Assembly: GCA_001487125.1 (NCBI GenBank)
Contig: LN913011.1
Location: 124,001 to 188,000, forward strand
Reading direction: 5' to 3'
Source of the DNA: Gabonibacter massiliensis
GTDB taxonomy: Bacteria > Bacteroidota > Bacteroidia > Bacteroidales > Marinifilaceae
DNA length: 64,000 nt
The notes under the pieces are model-generated. The model was not told the DNA's origin, searched no databases, and worked only from the letters and a program-made list of their open reading frames with translations. The position numbers were made by a program, and so were the translations under genes. Shown here one piece after another: positions 27,125 through 35,845 of the stretch (positions are counted from its first letter, which is position 1; each line of letters begins with the position of its first letter).

Positions 27125-27691
27125 ATGAAACTGTTGTGTACGGAGTATAATGTTTTCGGAGAACGGACAGGGGTGACTCTCGGAGATAATGCTTTGTTAC
27201 GGAATAATGAAGACTTTTATCTTCCGGCTTTTGCAACGGAATTGAGTTGTGTCCCGCAATTGGTATTGCGTATTTGCAAGATTGGTAAGTGTGTATCCGA
27301 ACGCTTTGCTTCCCGGTATTACGAGGAGGTAGGAATAGGTATTCGTTTTTACGCGGATAACCGGGAGAAGGAGTTATTGGAGAAGGGATTATCTCCGGCC
27401 GTGGCTTATTCGTTTGACGGGGCGGCTGCCATTTCTTCCTTGTGCAGCCGGGATAAGATAAGGGGAGAGTATATTTTGGAGTTGAACGGGAAAGAGATCT
27501 TTCGAGGGAATGTGACGGACTCTTCCGTGACGCCGGAACAGGTTATAGCCGCAATGTCCGAGTACTATATGTTGAAAATCGGAGATTATATATACTGTGG
27601 AAATCCTTTTCGCTATCGCGGGCTTCAGATTGGAGATCATCTTAAAGGATACCTCGACGGGAAGTTACTGTTGGATTTTTGTATTCGTTAA
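27125..27691 (+). CDS. FAH-family protein lacking the metal-binding residues
   Basis: 188 residues. The fold is that of fumarylacetoacetate hydrolase-like proteins: LLRNNEDFYLPAF, LVLRICKIGKCVSERFASRYYEEVGIGI, and the C-terminal GDYIYCGNPFRYRGLQIGDHL. In active members the E-x-E pair (HYEAELVLRI) and the Asp of GIDFTARD bind the divalent metal. Here those positions read V43-P44-Q45 and R74 (GIRFYADN). The usual N-terminal GRNYxxH segment is also missing. A normal metal-dependent C-C hydrolase or decarboxylase reaction is therefore unlikely. It follows the nitroreductase gene by 38 bp and ends in a strong terminator. The function is unknown. Confidence 0.78.
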   Translation: MKLLCTEYNVFGERTGVTLGDNALLRNNEDFYLPAFATELSCVPQLVLRICKIGKCVSERFASRYYEEVGIGIRFYADNREKELLEKGLSPAVAYSFDGAAAISSLCSRDKIRGEYILELNGKEIFRGNVTDSSVTPEQVIAAMSEYYMLKIGDYIYCGNPFRYRGLQIGDHLKGYLDGKLLLDFCIR

Positions 27692-27719
27692 AAAAGTCGA
27701 GTGAGAACTCGACTTTTTT
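27690..27719. terminator. Bidirectional terminator
   Basis: Perfect 13-bp stem AAAAAAGTCGAGT / ACTCGACTTTTTT with a GAGA loop. It serves the FAH-like gene on the plus strand and the acyl-CoA synthetase gene on the minus strand. Confidence 0.92.
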
Positions 27720-27722
27720 AAT

Positions 27723-29399
27723 TTACTTGTTATATAAGAATCTTTTTATCTTATGGGTAGGGGTTTTTTCGAAAGGTTCGTGTTGAGTCATGACCAACTG
27801 TAATTTGGAGAAGTTATTGACCCGGGCGTTTACATATTCGCGTAACTCTTTCTTCTGTTCTTCGATATAGTCGCTGATCATTGTCTTGTAATTATCAGCT
27901 TGGCTTTTAAGGTTCTTGTAATGCTTTTCTAACTCTTCCATGTTGAAATGAACCATAGCGACTAACTTACCGCTGTTTTCCACGACTAAGGATTCGTTAA
28001 CAAAACGGAAATTGTTGATGATGGATTCGATCTCTTCCGGATAGATATTTTCTCCCGATGCTCCCAGGATCATGGTTTTAATCCTGCCTCGGATAGATAA
28101 GCGATTCTTTTTGTCGAAAGAGCCTAAATCTCCCGTTTTAAACCACCCGTCTTTCGTGAAGACTTCGGCATTTAGTTCGGGGCGTTTGTAATAACCTTTC
28201 ATCACGTTAGGACCTTTGATCCAGATTTCTCCTTCTCCTTTTTCGTCCGGTTCGTTGATTTTTATAGAAACGCCTTCCATCATCGGTCCCACGCCTTGCA
28301 AGAATGTTCCTGAAGGGTTGGAGCCGGCGGCCATGGGGGCTGTTTCGGTCAGTCCGTAACCAATGGCGTAAGGGAAGCGTGCTTCTTTCAAAAATTTTTC
28401 TACTGTTCCGTCAAGTTTAGAGCCTCCGACACCGAAAAATTTTAATTTTCCCCCGAATGTTTCCATTAATTTCTTACCCGCCATCCGGTGGAAGAATTTA
28501 CGTGCTACGGAAAAACCGTATAAGGCTCGAATGATTCTGTTACTGTTGAATTTGGGAACGATTTGAGTCTTGTATATCTTCTCGATAATAAGCGGTACGG
28601 ATAGGATAACCGTAGGATGAATCTTTTGCATGGCCGGAACCAAAAGTTTGGGGGTCGGCACCCGGTCCAGATAAAAAACCTGAGATCCGAACATAAGCGG
28701 TAAGAGCAAACCCAAAGTATTTTCATAGGTATGAGCCATAGGGAGGATACTTAAGAAACGGTCCGATTCGTCTACATGCTGTATCGTACGGCATTGACGG
28801 GCATCCCATACTAAATTTTTATGTGTCAATTCTACTCCTTTGGAGAATCCTGTCGTGCCGGAAGTATAAATAATGGATGCCGTATCTTCCTCTTCTACCG
28901 TAATATCGGGTAACGGAGTATAGTCGTTGAGGTCGATATCGGGAGTCAACTTATCTAATTCTTCGGGGGCATAACAGCCTTCCGGGATGGTTGCAAAATT
29001 ATTGATTAGAATCTTATGTTTTAAGAACGGGGTCTTAACATCTTCTAAACATTTGGCCAAAAGGCGGGATACGAAAATTACTTTTACTTCAGCATGTTCC
29101 AGTATATTTTGAAGTTCCGTGGAGCAGAACCCGGGTAAAATCGGAACGGCAATGGCTCCCGTACTTGCTATTGCAAATTGAGTGATTCCCCAGTTGGGCA
29201 TATTAGCGCTTAAGATGGCTACTTTATCTCCTTTTTTTATATTTAAGCGAATCAGATGATTGGCAACAGCAATGACGTCATTATATAAATCTTGGTAAGT
29301 TCTTTTTCCGTTTGCGACAAAATTTAACGAGAGGTTTTTTGCGAACTTAGAACAGCTGTGTTTCAGCAGTTCGGGTAACGTCAATTTTTTTAAAGTCAT
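27723..29399 (-). CDS. Long-chain acyl-CoA synthetase (AMP-forming)
   Basis: 558 residues from the ATG at 29399, nine codons inside the longest frame, because a promoter lies at 29424-29431. The enzyme activates fatty acids to acyl-CoA by way of an acyl-adenylate. Motifs seen are the P-loop-like YTSGTTGFSKG, the acyl-adenylate motif YGLTETAPMA, and WFKTGDLG with the hinge region. GRIKTMILGASGENIYPEEIE is the C-terminal domain. It is cytoplasmic or peripheral. It is a monocistronic gene with convergent terminators. Confidence 0.93.
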   Translation of the reverse strand: MTLKKLTLPELLKHSCSKFAKNLSLNFVANGKRTYQDLYNDVIAVANHLIRLNIKKGDKVAILSANMPNWGITQFAIASTGAIAVPILPGFCSTELQNILEHAEVKVIFVSRLLAKCLEDVKTPFLKHKILINNFATIPEGCYAPEELDKLTPDIDLNDYTPLPDITVEEEDTASIIYTSGTTGFSKGVELTHKNLVWDARQCRTIQHVDESDRFLSILPMAHTYENTLGLLLPLMFGSQVFYLDRVPTPKLLVPAMQKIHPTVILSVPLIIEKIYKTQIVPKFNSNRIIRALYGFSVARKFFHRMAGKKLMETFGGKLKFFGVGGSKLDGTVEKFLKEARFPYAIGYGLTETAPMAAGSNPSGTFLQGVGPMMEGVSIKINEPDEKGEGEIWIKGPNVMKGYYKRPELNAEVFTKDGWFKTGDLGSFDKKNRLSIRGRIKTMILGASGENIYPEEIESIINNFRFVNESLVVENSGKLVAMVHFNMEELEKHYKNLKSQADNYKTMISDYIEEQKKELREYVNARVNNFSKLQLVMTQHEPFEKTPTHKIKRFLYNK

Positions 29400-29423
29400 A
29401 GTTAAACATTTGAATTTTCCCAA

Positions 29424-29431
29424 CAAAGATA
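29424..29431 (-). promoter_or_regulatory. -7 box TATCTTTG of the acyl-CoA synthetase gene
   Basis: Exact TAnnTTTG match on the minus strand, 24 bp upstream of the chosen start. Confidence 0.7.
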
Positions 29432-29562
29432 ATACAGAAAATCGTCCCTTATGGTTAAAATAATAAAAAAAAGAGAGGGGATGTTGTTAAATGAAAGGCG
29501 GATGCGGGGCGGTTTCGTAAAAGATGCTAACGTTTGCGTTTAGAGATGTCGCGTTTATGAAA

Positions 29563-29623
29563 AAGACAGATTTATTTTTTATGTTTTGAATAGCATTCAA
29601 AAGACGAAAAATAAATCTGTCTT
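29563..29623 (-). terminator. Long two-level hairpin after pepD
   Basis: A perfect 17-bp outer stem (29563-29579, AAGACAGATTTATTTTT, with 29607-29623) encloses a second perfect stem TTTTGAAT / ATTCAAAA (29584-29591 and 29595-29602) around AGC. It begins 10 bp after the pepD stop (minus strand), so a terminator role is likely. The stem is unusually long and AT-rich. Confidence 0.7.
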
Positions 29624-29633
29624 CAAAGATGTA

Positions 29634-31097
29634 TTATTTTTCAGGAATAGCCTGTAAGGTAGCCTTCAGAAAATCCCAGAATTTAACGATGGATGCGATG
29701 TTTACCTTTTCATCCGGAGAGTGCGGAGAGCTGATGGTCGGTCCGAACGAAATCATATCCCAGTTCGGGTACGTGGATCCGAGAATACCGCATTCCAATC
29801 CGGCATGGATGGCCATAATAGCCGGTTTTCTACCGTATAATTTCTCGTATACGTTTTCCATCGTTTTACGGATTGCCGAGTCTGGATTGGGTTTCCAGCC
29901 CGGGTATTCTCCCACGAAATTGATCTGGTCCGCTTTGGCCAGTTCGAACACAGCCTGAACGGATTGAGCTAATGCCATTTTTGCCGTTTCAACAGGAGAG
30001 CGCATCAACATATAAACTTCTACTTTGCCTTCTCCTCCTTTGACGATGGCAAGGTTATTGGATGTTTCCACCGTGTCGGGCATAGAATCGATCATTCTCA
30101 TGGCTCCATTCGGACAAGCCACGATCGCGTTGATGATATTAGCTTGAATTTGAGCATTCATCACGTTTCCGGGCATGGAAACTTCCTCTGCGAATAGTTG
30201 CAATGTCGGTTCTTTTGCACTGAGTTCCGCCTTAAAGATGGTTTCGTATTCTTTGATTCTGTTTTGGAATTTATCAACATGGATTGCGGGAAGGGTTACA
30301 ATGGCAAATGCCTCGCGCGGAATGGCATTTCTCATGTTTCCTCCTTCTATGGAAGCGATTCTTATATCGAGTTCCTGCGCTACGGCTTTTAAAAAGCGGA
30401 AAAATAACTTGTTCGCGTTTCCTCTTCCCAGGTTAATGTCCATACCCGAATGGCCGCCTTTCAATCCTTTTAAGGCCAATTTATAGGCTTTATTTCCGGC
30501 CGGCACGGCTTCCGGAGTATAAGTAAATTGAATTTCTCCGTCAATACCACCTGCACATCCGACATATAATTCGCCTTCCGTTTCCGAGTCCAAATTCAAA
30601 AGGATATCACCTTTTAACCAGTTCGGACGAATGCCGTTGGCTCCGTCCATTCCTGTTTCTTCAGTGGCGGTGATCAACACTTCTAACGGCCCGTGAGGAA
30701 TATCTTTGGACAGCAGTAAAGCCATGCCGGTGGCGACGCCGATCCCATTATCAGCTCCCAGGGTCGTGCCGTCTGCTGTTACCCATTCTCCGTCGATATA
30801 AGCATCGATCGGATCTTTGGTAAAGTCATGTTTTTTATCTTCGTTTTTTTGAGGAACCATATCCAGATGTCCTTGTAGAATAACTCCTTTACGGTTCTCC
30901 ATTCCCGGTGTTGCGGGTTTGCTCAATAGTATATTATTGGCTTCGTCCATCTCGGCTTTTATTCCGTTTTCTTTTGCCCAATTCATAACGAATTCTCTTG
31001 CTTTTTCTTCGTGATTGGAAGGACGGGGAACTTGCGTGAGTTTATAAAAGTTTTCCCAGATAGCCTGAGGTTCCAGCGTGCATATGCATTTGCTCAT
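29634..31097 (-). CDS. pepD: Aminoacyl-histidine (Xaa-His) dipeptidase
   Basis: 487 residues, full length for the M20C family. The di-zinc cytosolic peptidase hydrolyses dipeptides such as carnosine-type and Cys-Gly substrates. Metal ligands are visible in GHLDMVPQ (His and Asp), GADNGIGVA (bridging Asp), and EETGMDGA (catalytic and binding Glu). The C-terminal H is in SPHSPDEKV. GGHSGMDINLGRGNANK is the lid-domain motif. There is no signal peptide. It is a monocistronic minus-strand gene ending in the long hairpin. The promoter is not clear; an A/T tract lies upstream. Confidence 0.94.
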   Translation of the reverse strand: MSKCICTLEPQAIWENFYKLTQVPRPSNHEEKAREFVMNWAKENGIKAEMDEANNILLSKPATPGMENRKGVILQGHLDMVPQKNEDKKHDFTKDPIDAYIDGEWVTADGTTLGADNGIGVATGMALLLSKDIPHGPLEVLITATEETGMDGANGIRPNWLKGDILLNLDSETEGELYVGCAGGIDGEIQFTYTPEAVPAGNKAYKLALKGLKGGHSGMDINLGRGNANKLFFRFLKAVAQELDIRIASIEGGNMRNAIPREAFAIVTLPAIHVDKFQNRIKEYETIFKAELSAKEPTLQLFAEEVSMPGNVMNAQIQANIINAIVACPNGAMRMIDSMPDTVETSNNLAIVKGGEGKVEVYMLMRSPVETAKMALAQSVQAVFELAKADQINFVGEYPGWKPNPDSAIRKTMENVYEKLYGRKPAIMAIHAGLECGILGSTYPNWDMISFGPTISSPHSPDEKVNIASIVKFWDFLKATLQAIPEK

Positions 31098-31419
31098 AAT
31101 CTTTATTTTTTAAGTTAAACGATTTCTCTTTTGTCGGCATCAAGTGGTATTTGCAAAAAAAAAAATTACATACCAATTACTCTACTTGCATTTTCGACCC
31201 CTAAAGTTATAAAAAATTAAATTGTTTCGTCAATGAAATTGATTCTAATTATGCAATTTTGTCATTCTCTGTCATAAAACGCATGTAATCAAAAGGTATC
31301 GAACCGAGATGGAGGTGTCATTTTCTAATGTGTGAAAACCATTTTTCATATTGCTTGTTACAAGATAATTTTTGGGGGATAAAATAAATTCTTTTAAAAA
31401 ATGTATTTGTGATAATTAT
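31098..31419. other. Intergenic region without a visible gene
   Basis: 322 bp between the pepD start and the end of the second fusion gene. It is AT-rich, with an A11 run near 31156. I see no open frame, no clear hairpin and no convincing TAnnTTTG box. It must contain the pepD promoter. Confidence 0.5.
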
Positions 31420-34400
31420 TTAATTTTCCAAAGAATCGGTTCTTACCCATTTTACGGCATCTGCAACAATAAACTGTTCCGCTTCTCCTTGGTCGTTGAG
31501 CGTCGTGCGGACTTTACCTTTATGAAAATGGTATTTTCCGAGAGAAACCCATGCTGATGTTTTTTTAGGTGTGATTTCTATGGATTTTTCTTCTTTTCCT
31601 GTATAGACAGTATAGTGGTAGGTTAGATTTTTCTTTTCTGGTTGTTGTGTTCCGCCTGAAATAAATGAAGCGGTAACGGGGGAACGATCGTGAACCATAA
31701 CCATGACTTCATATTCCCCCGGAGTGTTAATGTATGTTTCCCAGATTATTTTGGCAGTACCGTCTCCGCCTGATTTGTACAGATAATTTTTAATATATTT
31801 GCCGTAAGCATTTTCTGAAAACGTAGGAGTCCATGATTTTGTCCGTTTATGAAGAGGGTTTGAAGCACGATATTTCTTTTTTCGACTTTCCCAAAGTTTT
31901 TGAATCAGGTTTTGTTTAAGATCAATTTTAAAACAGGTTGAGTCTTCGTTATCCACGATGATTTCATTTTTAGGAGTATCAAATTCGGATAGGGGAAGAT
32001 CCAATACATACCATCCCTTTCCCGGTATTGGATCAAGTTTGATAGGTGTTTTATTTGCCATTGTCCATGGATTGGAAATGAGAAAGAGGTTTCCTGGAAT
32101 ATTCTTGGAAAGTGTGTTTATTTTGAAAAAACCAAAAATATCGATTATTCTTACTTCTTTAGCTTCGTTCGGTTGGAGATAAAAATTGTGATTTACAATT
32201 GAGTCGCCTCGTGATATTTGACAAGAAATGAGTTCTTCTGCTTTATCATTATTCGAGATTTTTATTTTCCCCATTCTTAAATCCGAGTTGAATATAGGCA
32301 ATATTTCTCCGTCTTTTATTTGCACGAGACCATCGTGTTTGCAAGTAGCCCATTTATATACGATTTCTTTTAGGTTAATTCGTAATGAGTCTTCCATAAT
32401 GTTTGTAAATTGATTAAATGTTATTTGATGCGGATATTGGGTATATATTGAATGGATTAGTCTGAACAGTTTTTGTCTGGAAGTATGTGTTGTCAGGTAA
32501 TCTAACAAGTGTTCGCTTTTCAATTTTAGAATTTCCTGTAAAAAGAATGAAGGGAGATTTTGTTCTAAAACTTCTTCGATTGTTTTTCCTTGCAAGAAAC
32601 TGCGGGCTTCCCGTTCGTAAGGAGAAGGAGTTATTGTGACGAATTGGCATAAATTTGATTCTTCTTGTAGAAGAAGTTTGATGATTAGGTCCAAATAGGG
32701 ATATTTTTCGGAATATAAGGTTGTGTGCGTATCATGTAGCATTGGGAGAATGTTATAGGGATTCGGTTTGTTTTGAAAGTTCTGTTTTTTCCCGAATATT
32801 TGATGAATGGCGGTACTGTTTTGTTTACTATCGGACGTAAGAAAGGAGCTGGCCCAAGTTATAAATAAATTTGCTTCCGCTTCGGTCTCGCTCATCCCGT
32901 TCCGGAGCATATTTTTGAGAGAAAGGGTATTTCGAAAATGATTTATATCCATGTCGATACCCAATTCCGATAAGAACACGAGACCGGGTTGAATTCTGTT
33001 ATTGCATTCTATGCTGAACTGCTCTTTTTTTTGAAAGATTGCCGGTATTTCAAGTAATAGTAATTGTTGGTCATATTGTTTGATTCCCTGTAGAAACTCA
33101 TCAATCCGGTGGGCCGATAACAAATTCTGCTGAATTTCAAATTGTAAATCCTTTCCCGTCGTGTGTCGGAAATAGGTAGAAAAGAAATCATGATTTTTAA
33201 AATAGAATAATTCTATTCGTGAGTTTCGGATTTCCATGTATTTTGATTCGTAAGGTCCGCCGCATAAAGAGAGTCCCTTTATTGGGTGTGAGGGATGGAA
33301 TGATATGCTATCTTTACCGGAATAACTTTTTTTACCCTGAGATATTATGCGTGTTTGTCGAGGATGTAAGACGGAGAGATGAAAGCTTGTGAAGTCGTTA
33401 TAACTGAAATATGAAACTCCCGGAAGGACTGGAGGAATGCTTGTCGGGTACCATATGCAGTAGGGAGTTAACAAAAGAAAATTGTCGCTGATGAAAGAAT
33501 TTTTCTGTCCGAAACGGAAAATGAAATAATCAAGAGGAGACTCGTGTATTTTTTGTTTCGGTTGATCTATATTGCAAAAATTTTCGTCAATATATCCTTC
33601 ATACTCGATTTGTAGATGTACAGAATCTCCTTTATGGAGAAAACGTTGTATGCTTAATGTTTGATTATTCCGTGTGTATATTAAGGGGTGATCTCCTTCC
33701 CTTAAACTCGTTATTTTCAATCCCGGGTTCAAAAATAGTATAATTCGAGTGAGAGGTTCCGGATTCAGATTCTTCGCAACTATATCGCTTTTCAAAAATA
33801 TTTTTTCTTTTTTTTGTTCAAAAATTATCGAGTGTTCTTTTATATGGGCTGAAGCAGTAGCCTCGTAAAAGGAGTAATTCTTTCGGAATTTTTCTCGTGC
33901 TTGTTCGTTTTTGCTATAGTTAAATTCTATAATAAAGCCCGAGATTATTCCGATGAATATAAACAGGCAACCCCCGGATGATTGCAAACGGATATGTTTG
34001 GGATTGTTCGGTTTGCGATGTAATAGAACGACGGCCGTGATAATTAATCCGATTCCTATTAGAAGATAGATAGATCGTTGTAGTAAATAAGAGGATAAAT
34101 TCGGATGGCCGCTTATATCCGAAAACATGTTCGGTAAAGAATGACCCAGAAAGTCGAGTGTCCCGTATGTATTCGGGGTAAAAAATGCCGTCACAATCCA
34201 TAAGACAAGTAGTATCGTTTGTGCAAAGAAACGTGATCCGGTTATACCTGATAACCATAACCCTAAACCTGTCAAAAAACAGAGTGAGGGTAAAGTCAAG
34301 GTGAATAAATAGAATAAGTAATATGGAAAGTAAAAAGGAGCATCGCTTACCAAAAGGTTCAACAAGCAGCAAGTCACAATAGAAAAAATATTTATGATGA

Positions 34401-34752
34401 CGTACAAACAGAGAATTCCCATGACTTTTCCACACAGGTATATATTATTTTCGATAGGGCGAGTATAAATGCAGGCATTCCAAGCTTCTCGTTTTTCTCG
34501 CTGGAAAAAATCGGTGATAAAGAAAATGATTAGTAGTGATTGAGCAATATTGAAAAGGTATGCATTTAGGTAAGGCATGTGTGCTGCAGAGGCAATCATT
34601 CCCCAGTCGGTATTTGCCCCGATACATTGAAACACCACTTGCAGAGAGACAATTCCACTTAAAGCAATAAAAACAAATACTTGCCATGTCCCGTTACGGG
34701 ATATTAGCTTTATCTCTTGACGTGCTGTCAATAAAAAATGAGACCATTTCAT
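31420..34752 (-). CDS. Permease / pseudo-M1-peptidase / golvesin-like fusion protein (paralog 2)
   Basis: 1110 residues with the same plan as the gene at 18135-21419. An ABC-2-like membrane part (about 1-275) contains the matching loop IYTRPIENNIYLCGKVMGIL. A beta-rich and helical middle part follows, in which no HExxH zinc motif occurs. The golvesin-like C-terminus ends AWVSLGKYHFHKGKV...VADAVKW. Short shared phrases with paralog 1 (LTPYCIWYPT versus LTPEIMWYPT; IRLYLL/SSYLLQRSI versus LYLMQRSI) show common descent, but overall identity looks low. Two small exported proteins are encoded immediately upstream (gaps of 9 and 19 bp). No ABC ATPase gene is near. The function is unknown; a surface or envelope role is inferred. 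Confidence 0.72.
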   Translation of the reverse strand: MKWSHFLLTARQEIKLISRNGTWQVFVFIALSGIVSLQVVFQCIGANTDWGMIASAAHMPYLNAYLFNIAQSLLIIFFITDFFQREKREAWNACIYTRPIENNIYLCGKVMGILCLYVIINIFSIVTCCLLNLLVSDAPFYFPYYLFYLFTLTLPSLCFLTGLGLWLSGITGSRFFAQTILLVLWIVTAFFTPNTYGTLDFLGHSLPNMFSDISGHPNLSSYLLQRSIYLLIGIGLIITAVVLLHRKPNNPKHIRLQSSGGCLFIFIGIISGFIIEFNYSKNEQAREKFRKNYSFYEATASAHIKEHSIIFEQKKEKIFLKSDIVAKNLNPEPLTRIILFLNPGLKITSLREGDHPLIYTRNNQTLSIQRFLHKGDSVHLQIEYEGYIDENFCNIDQPKQKIHESPLDYFIFRFGQKNSFISDNFLLLTPYCIWYPTSIPPVLPGVSYFSYNDFTSFHLSVLHPRQTRIISQGKKSYSGKDSISFHPSHPIKGLSLCGGPYESKYMEIRNSRIELFYFKNHDFFSTYFRHTTGKDLQFEIQQNLLSAHRIDEFLQGIKQYDQQLLLLEIPAIFQKKEQFSIECNNRIQPGLVFLSELGIDMDINHFRNTLSLKNMLRNGMSETEAEANLFITWASSFLTSDSKQNSTAIHQIFGKKQNFQNKPNPYNILPMLHDTHTTLYSEKYPYLDLIIKLLLQEESNLCQFVTITPSPYEREARSFLQGKTIEEVLEQNLPSFFLQEILKLKSEHLLDYLTTHTSRQKLFRLIHSIYTQYPHQITFNQFTNIMEDSLRINLKEIVYKWATCKHDGLVQIKDGEILPIFNSDLRMGKIKISNNDKAEELISCQISRGDSIVNHNFYLQPNEAKEVRIIDIFGFFKINTLSKNIPGNLFLISNPWTMANKTPIKLDPIPGKGWYVLDLPLSEFDTPKNEIIVDNEDSTCFKIDLKQNLIQKLWESRKKKYRASNPLHKRTKSWTPTFSENAYGKYIKNYLYKSGGDGTAKIIWETYINTPGEYEVMVMVHDRSPVTASFISGGTQQPEKKNLTYHYTVYTGKEEKSIEITPKKTSAWVSLGKYHFHKGKVRTTLNDQGEAEQFIVADAVKWVRTDSLEN

Positions 34753-34761
34753 GTGGTATTG

Positions 34762-35253
34762 TTAATTCTTTGACTCGGGTTTTATTGTCGTGACATTCTG
34801 GGGATTAATTTGCACGATCTTCTTACGTGCAATACAGGATTTTCCCGACTTCTCTTTTTCCGTTAAATGTATTGTTAGAAATATTGCCGTGGATAATGCT
34901 TCTTTCTTTTTCTTTTGAACAATTAGTTTCAACCGGAAAGTTTTAAAATTCTCTTTGTGAATTTCTATAATCGAATCATTTTGTGAAACGCATATTTGAA
35001 ATGAATTTGATTTCGAAAGAGGGCTTTTCTCTTTATTATATTCAAAAATAATATCTTTTAATGCGTTTCCGGCAGAGTCGGACACATTAAAATGAAGTAT
35101 ATTTTGCTCGAATAGAATAATGGTATCGCGTATTTGTCCCCCGTTTCCTTTTTTCTCCTTGTCTTTTTTTTCTTCAGGAATAAACATAAAACTCGTCATG
35201 ATAATAGTTGAAAGCAGTAAAATAGCTTTAAAGTAGATTTTATCTTTTCCCAT
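34762..35253 (-). CDS. Small membrane-anchored or secreted protein in the fusion-2 operon
   Basis: 163 residues. A single N-terminal hydrophobic segment (about 9-24, FKAILLLSTIIMTSFMF) is followed by a lysine/glutamate-rich stretch. There is no clear cleavage site and no lipobox cysteine, so it is either a membrane anchor or an uncleaved signal. The remainder is a beta-rich domain (LHFNVSDSAGNALKDIIFEY) that could be a carboxypeptidase-regulatory-like or Ig-like fold. I do not recognise a family. The start of the giant fusion gene is 9 bp downstream, so they are surely co-transcribed. It has no counterpart next to paralog 1. Confidence 0.65.
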   Translation of the reverse strand: MGKDKIYFKAILLLSTIIMTSFMFIPEEKKDKEKKGNGGQIRDTIILFEQNILHFNVSDSAGNALKDIIFEYNKEKSPLSKSNSFQICVSQNDSIIEIHKENFKTFRLKLIVQKKKKEALSTAIFLTIHLTEKEKSGKSCIARKKIVQINPQNVTTIKPESKN

Positions 35254-35272
35254 GATGATTGTGTGTAATATG

Positions 35273-35683
35273 TTATTTTTTTCTTTCGGAATAGAATCTT
35301 ATAGGTTTAATGTTTACAACTGATTCATGTCTCGTATCTGTAGATGATTTTGTAATGGGGATAGTCGGTTGTATGACTACAAGTTCAAAAGCGTATATAT
35401 TTCCTTTCCCATCGTTCAGTATTACAATTCCTTCGTATTCCGGCCTGACGTTAAAAATCCATGCCGTAGGTCCATTTGCATAAAATTCAAAAACTCGTCG
35501 TTCATGGTAGATATGTATATTTCTGGGATTAGGACCAAATAAATATTCGAGGTCTATGCGAAGGTTACTTCCTATAGGAACGCTGTAAGATGGAACATTT
35601 CCTTGTGCATGGAGGAAATTTAAGGATATGTTGCTTGATGTGAAAGCAAAGATTAAAAAGAGGCAGCAGATTTTTTTTTCCAT
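35273..35683 (-). CDS. Small secreted protein, first gene of the fusion-2 operon
   Basis: 136 residues with a signal peptide ending near FLHAQG (about residue 27). The mature part (YSVPIGSNLRIDLEYLFGPN) has a beta-strand pattern with aromatic residues and no cysteines. It is not a family I can name. It lies 19 bp upstream of the 163-residue protein and leads the three-gene minus-strand cluster. Its placement mirrors the 155-residue secreted protein that precedes paralog 1, but the sequences do not look obviously alike. No clear promoter box was found. Confidence 0.62.
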   Translation of the reverse strand: MEKKICCLFLIFAFTSSNISLNFLHAQGNVPSYSVPIGSNLRIDLEYLFGPNPRNIHIYHERRVFEFYANGPTAWIFNVRPEYEGIVILNDGKGNIYAFELVVIQPTIPITKSSTDTRHESVVNIKPIRFYSERKK

Positions 35684-35792
35684 AATAGTATATCTTTAGA
35701 TGCTATGGGATTGTTTTTGTGGCAATATAATATTATCTTTCCAAATAAACTAATTTTTATTCGGAAAAATAAAAAAAAGAGGATAGAAAAAT

Positions 35793-35825
35793 CCCGCTTT
35801 TCGAAGTTATGAATAGAAAAGCGGG
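35793..35825 (-). terminator. Terminator of the DPP-IV gene
   Basis: CCCGCTTTTC (35793-35802) pairs with GAAAAGCGGG (35816-35825). On the minus strand the hairpin is followed by ATTTTTC and more T-rich sequence. Confidence 0.82.
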
Positions 35826-35845
35826 GTTATTTTAAAAGAAAAAAT

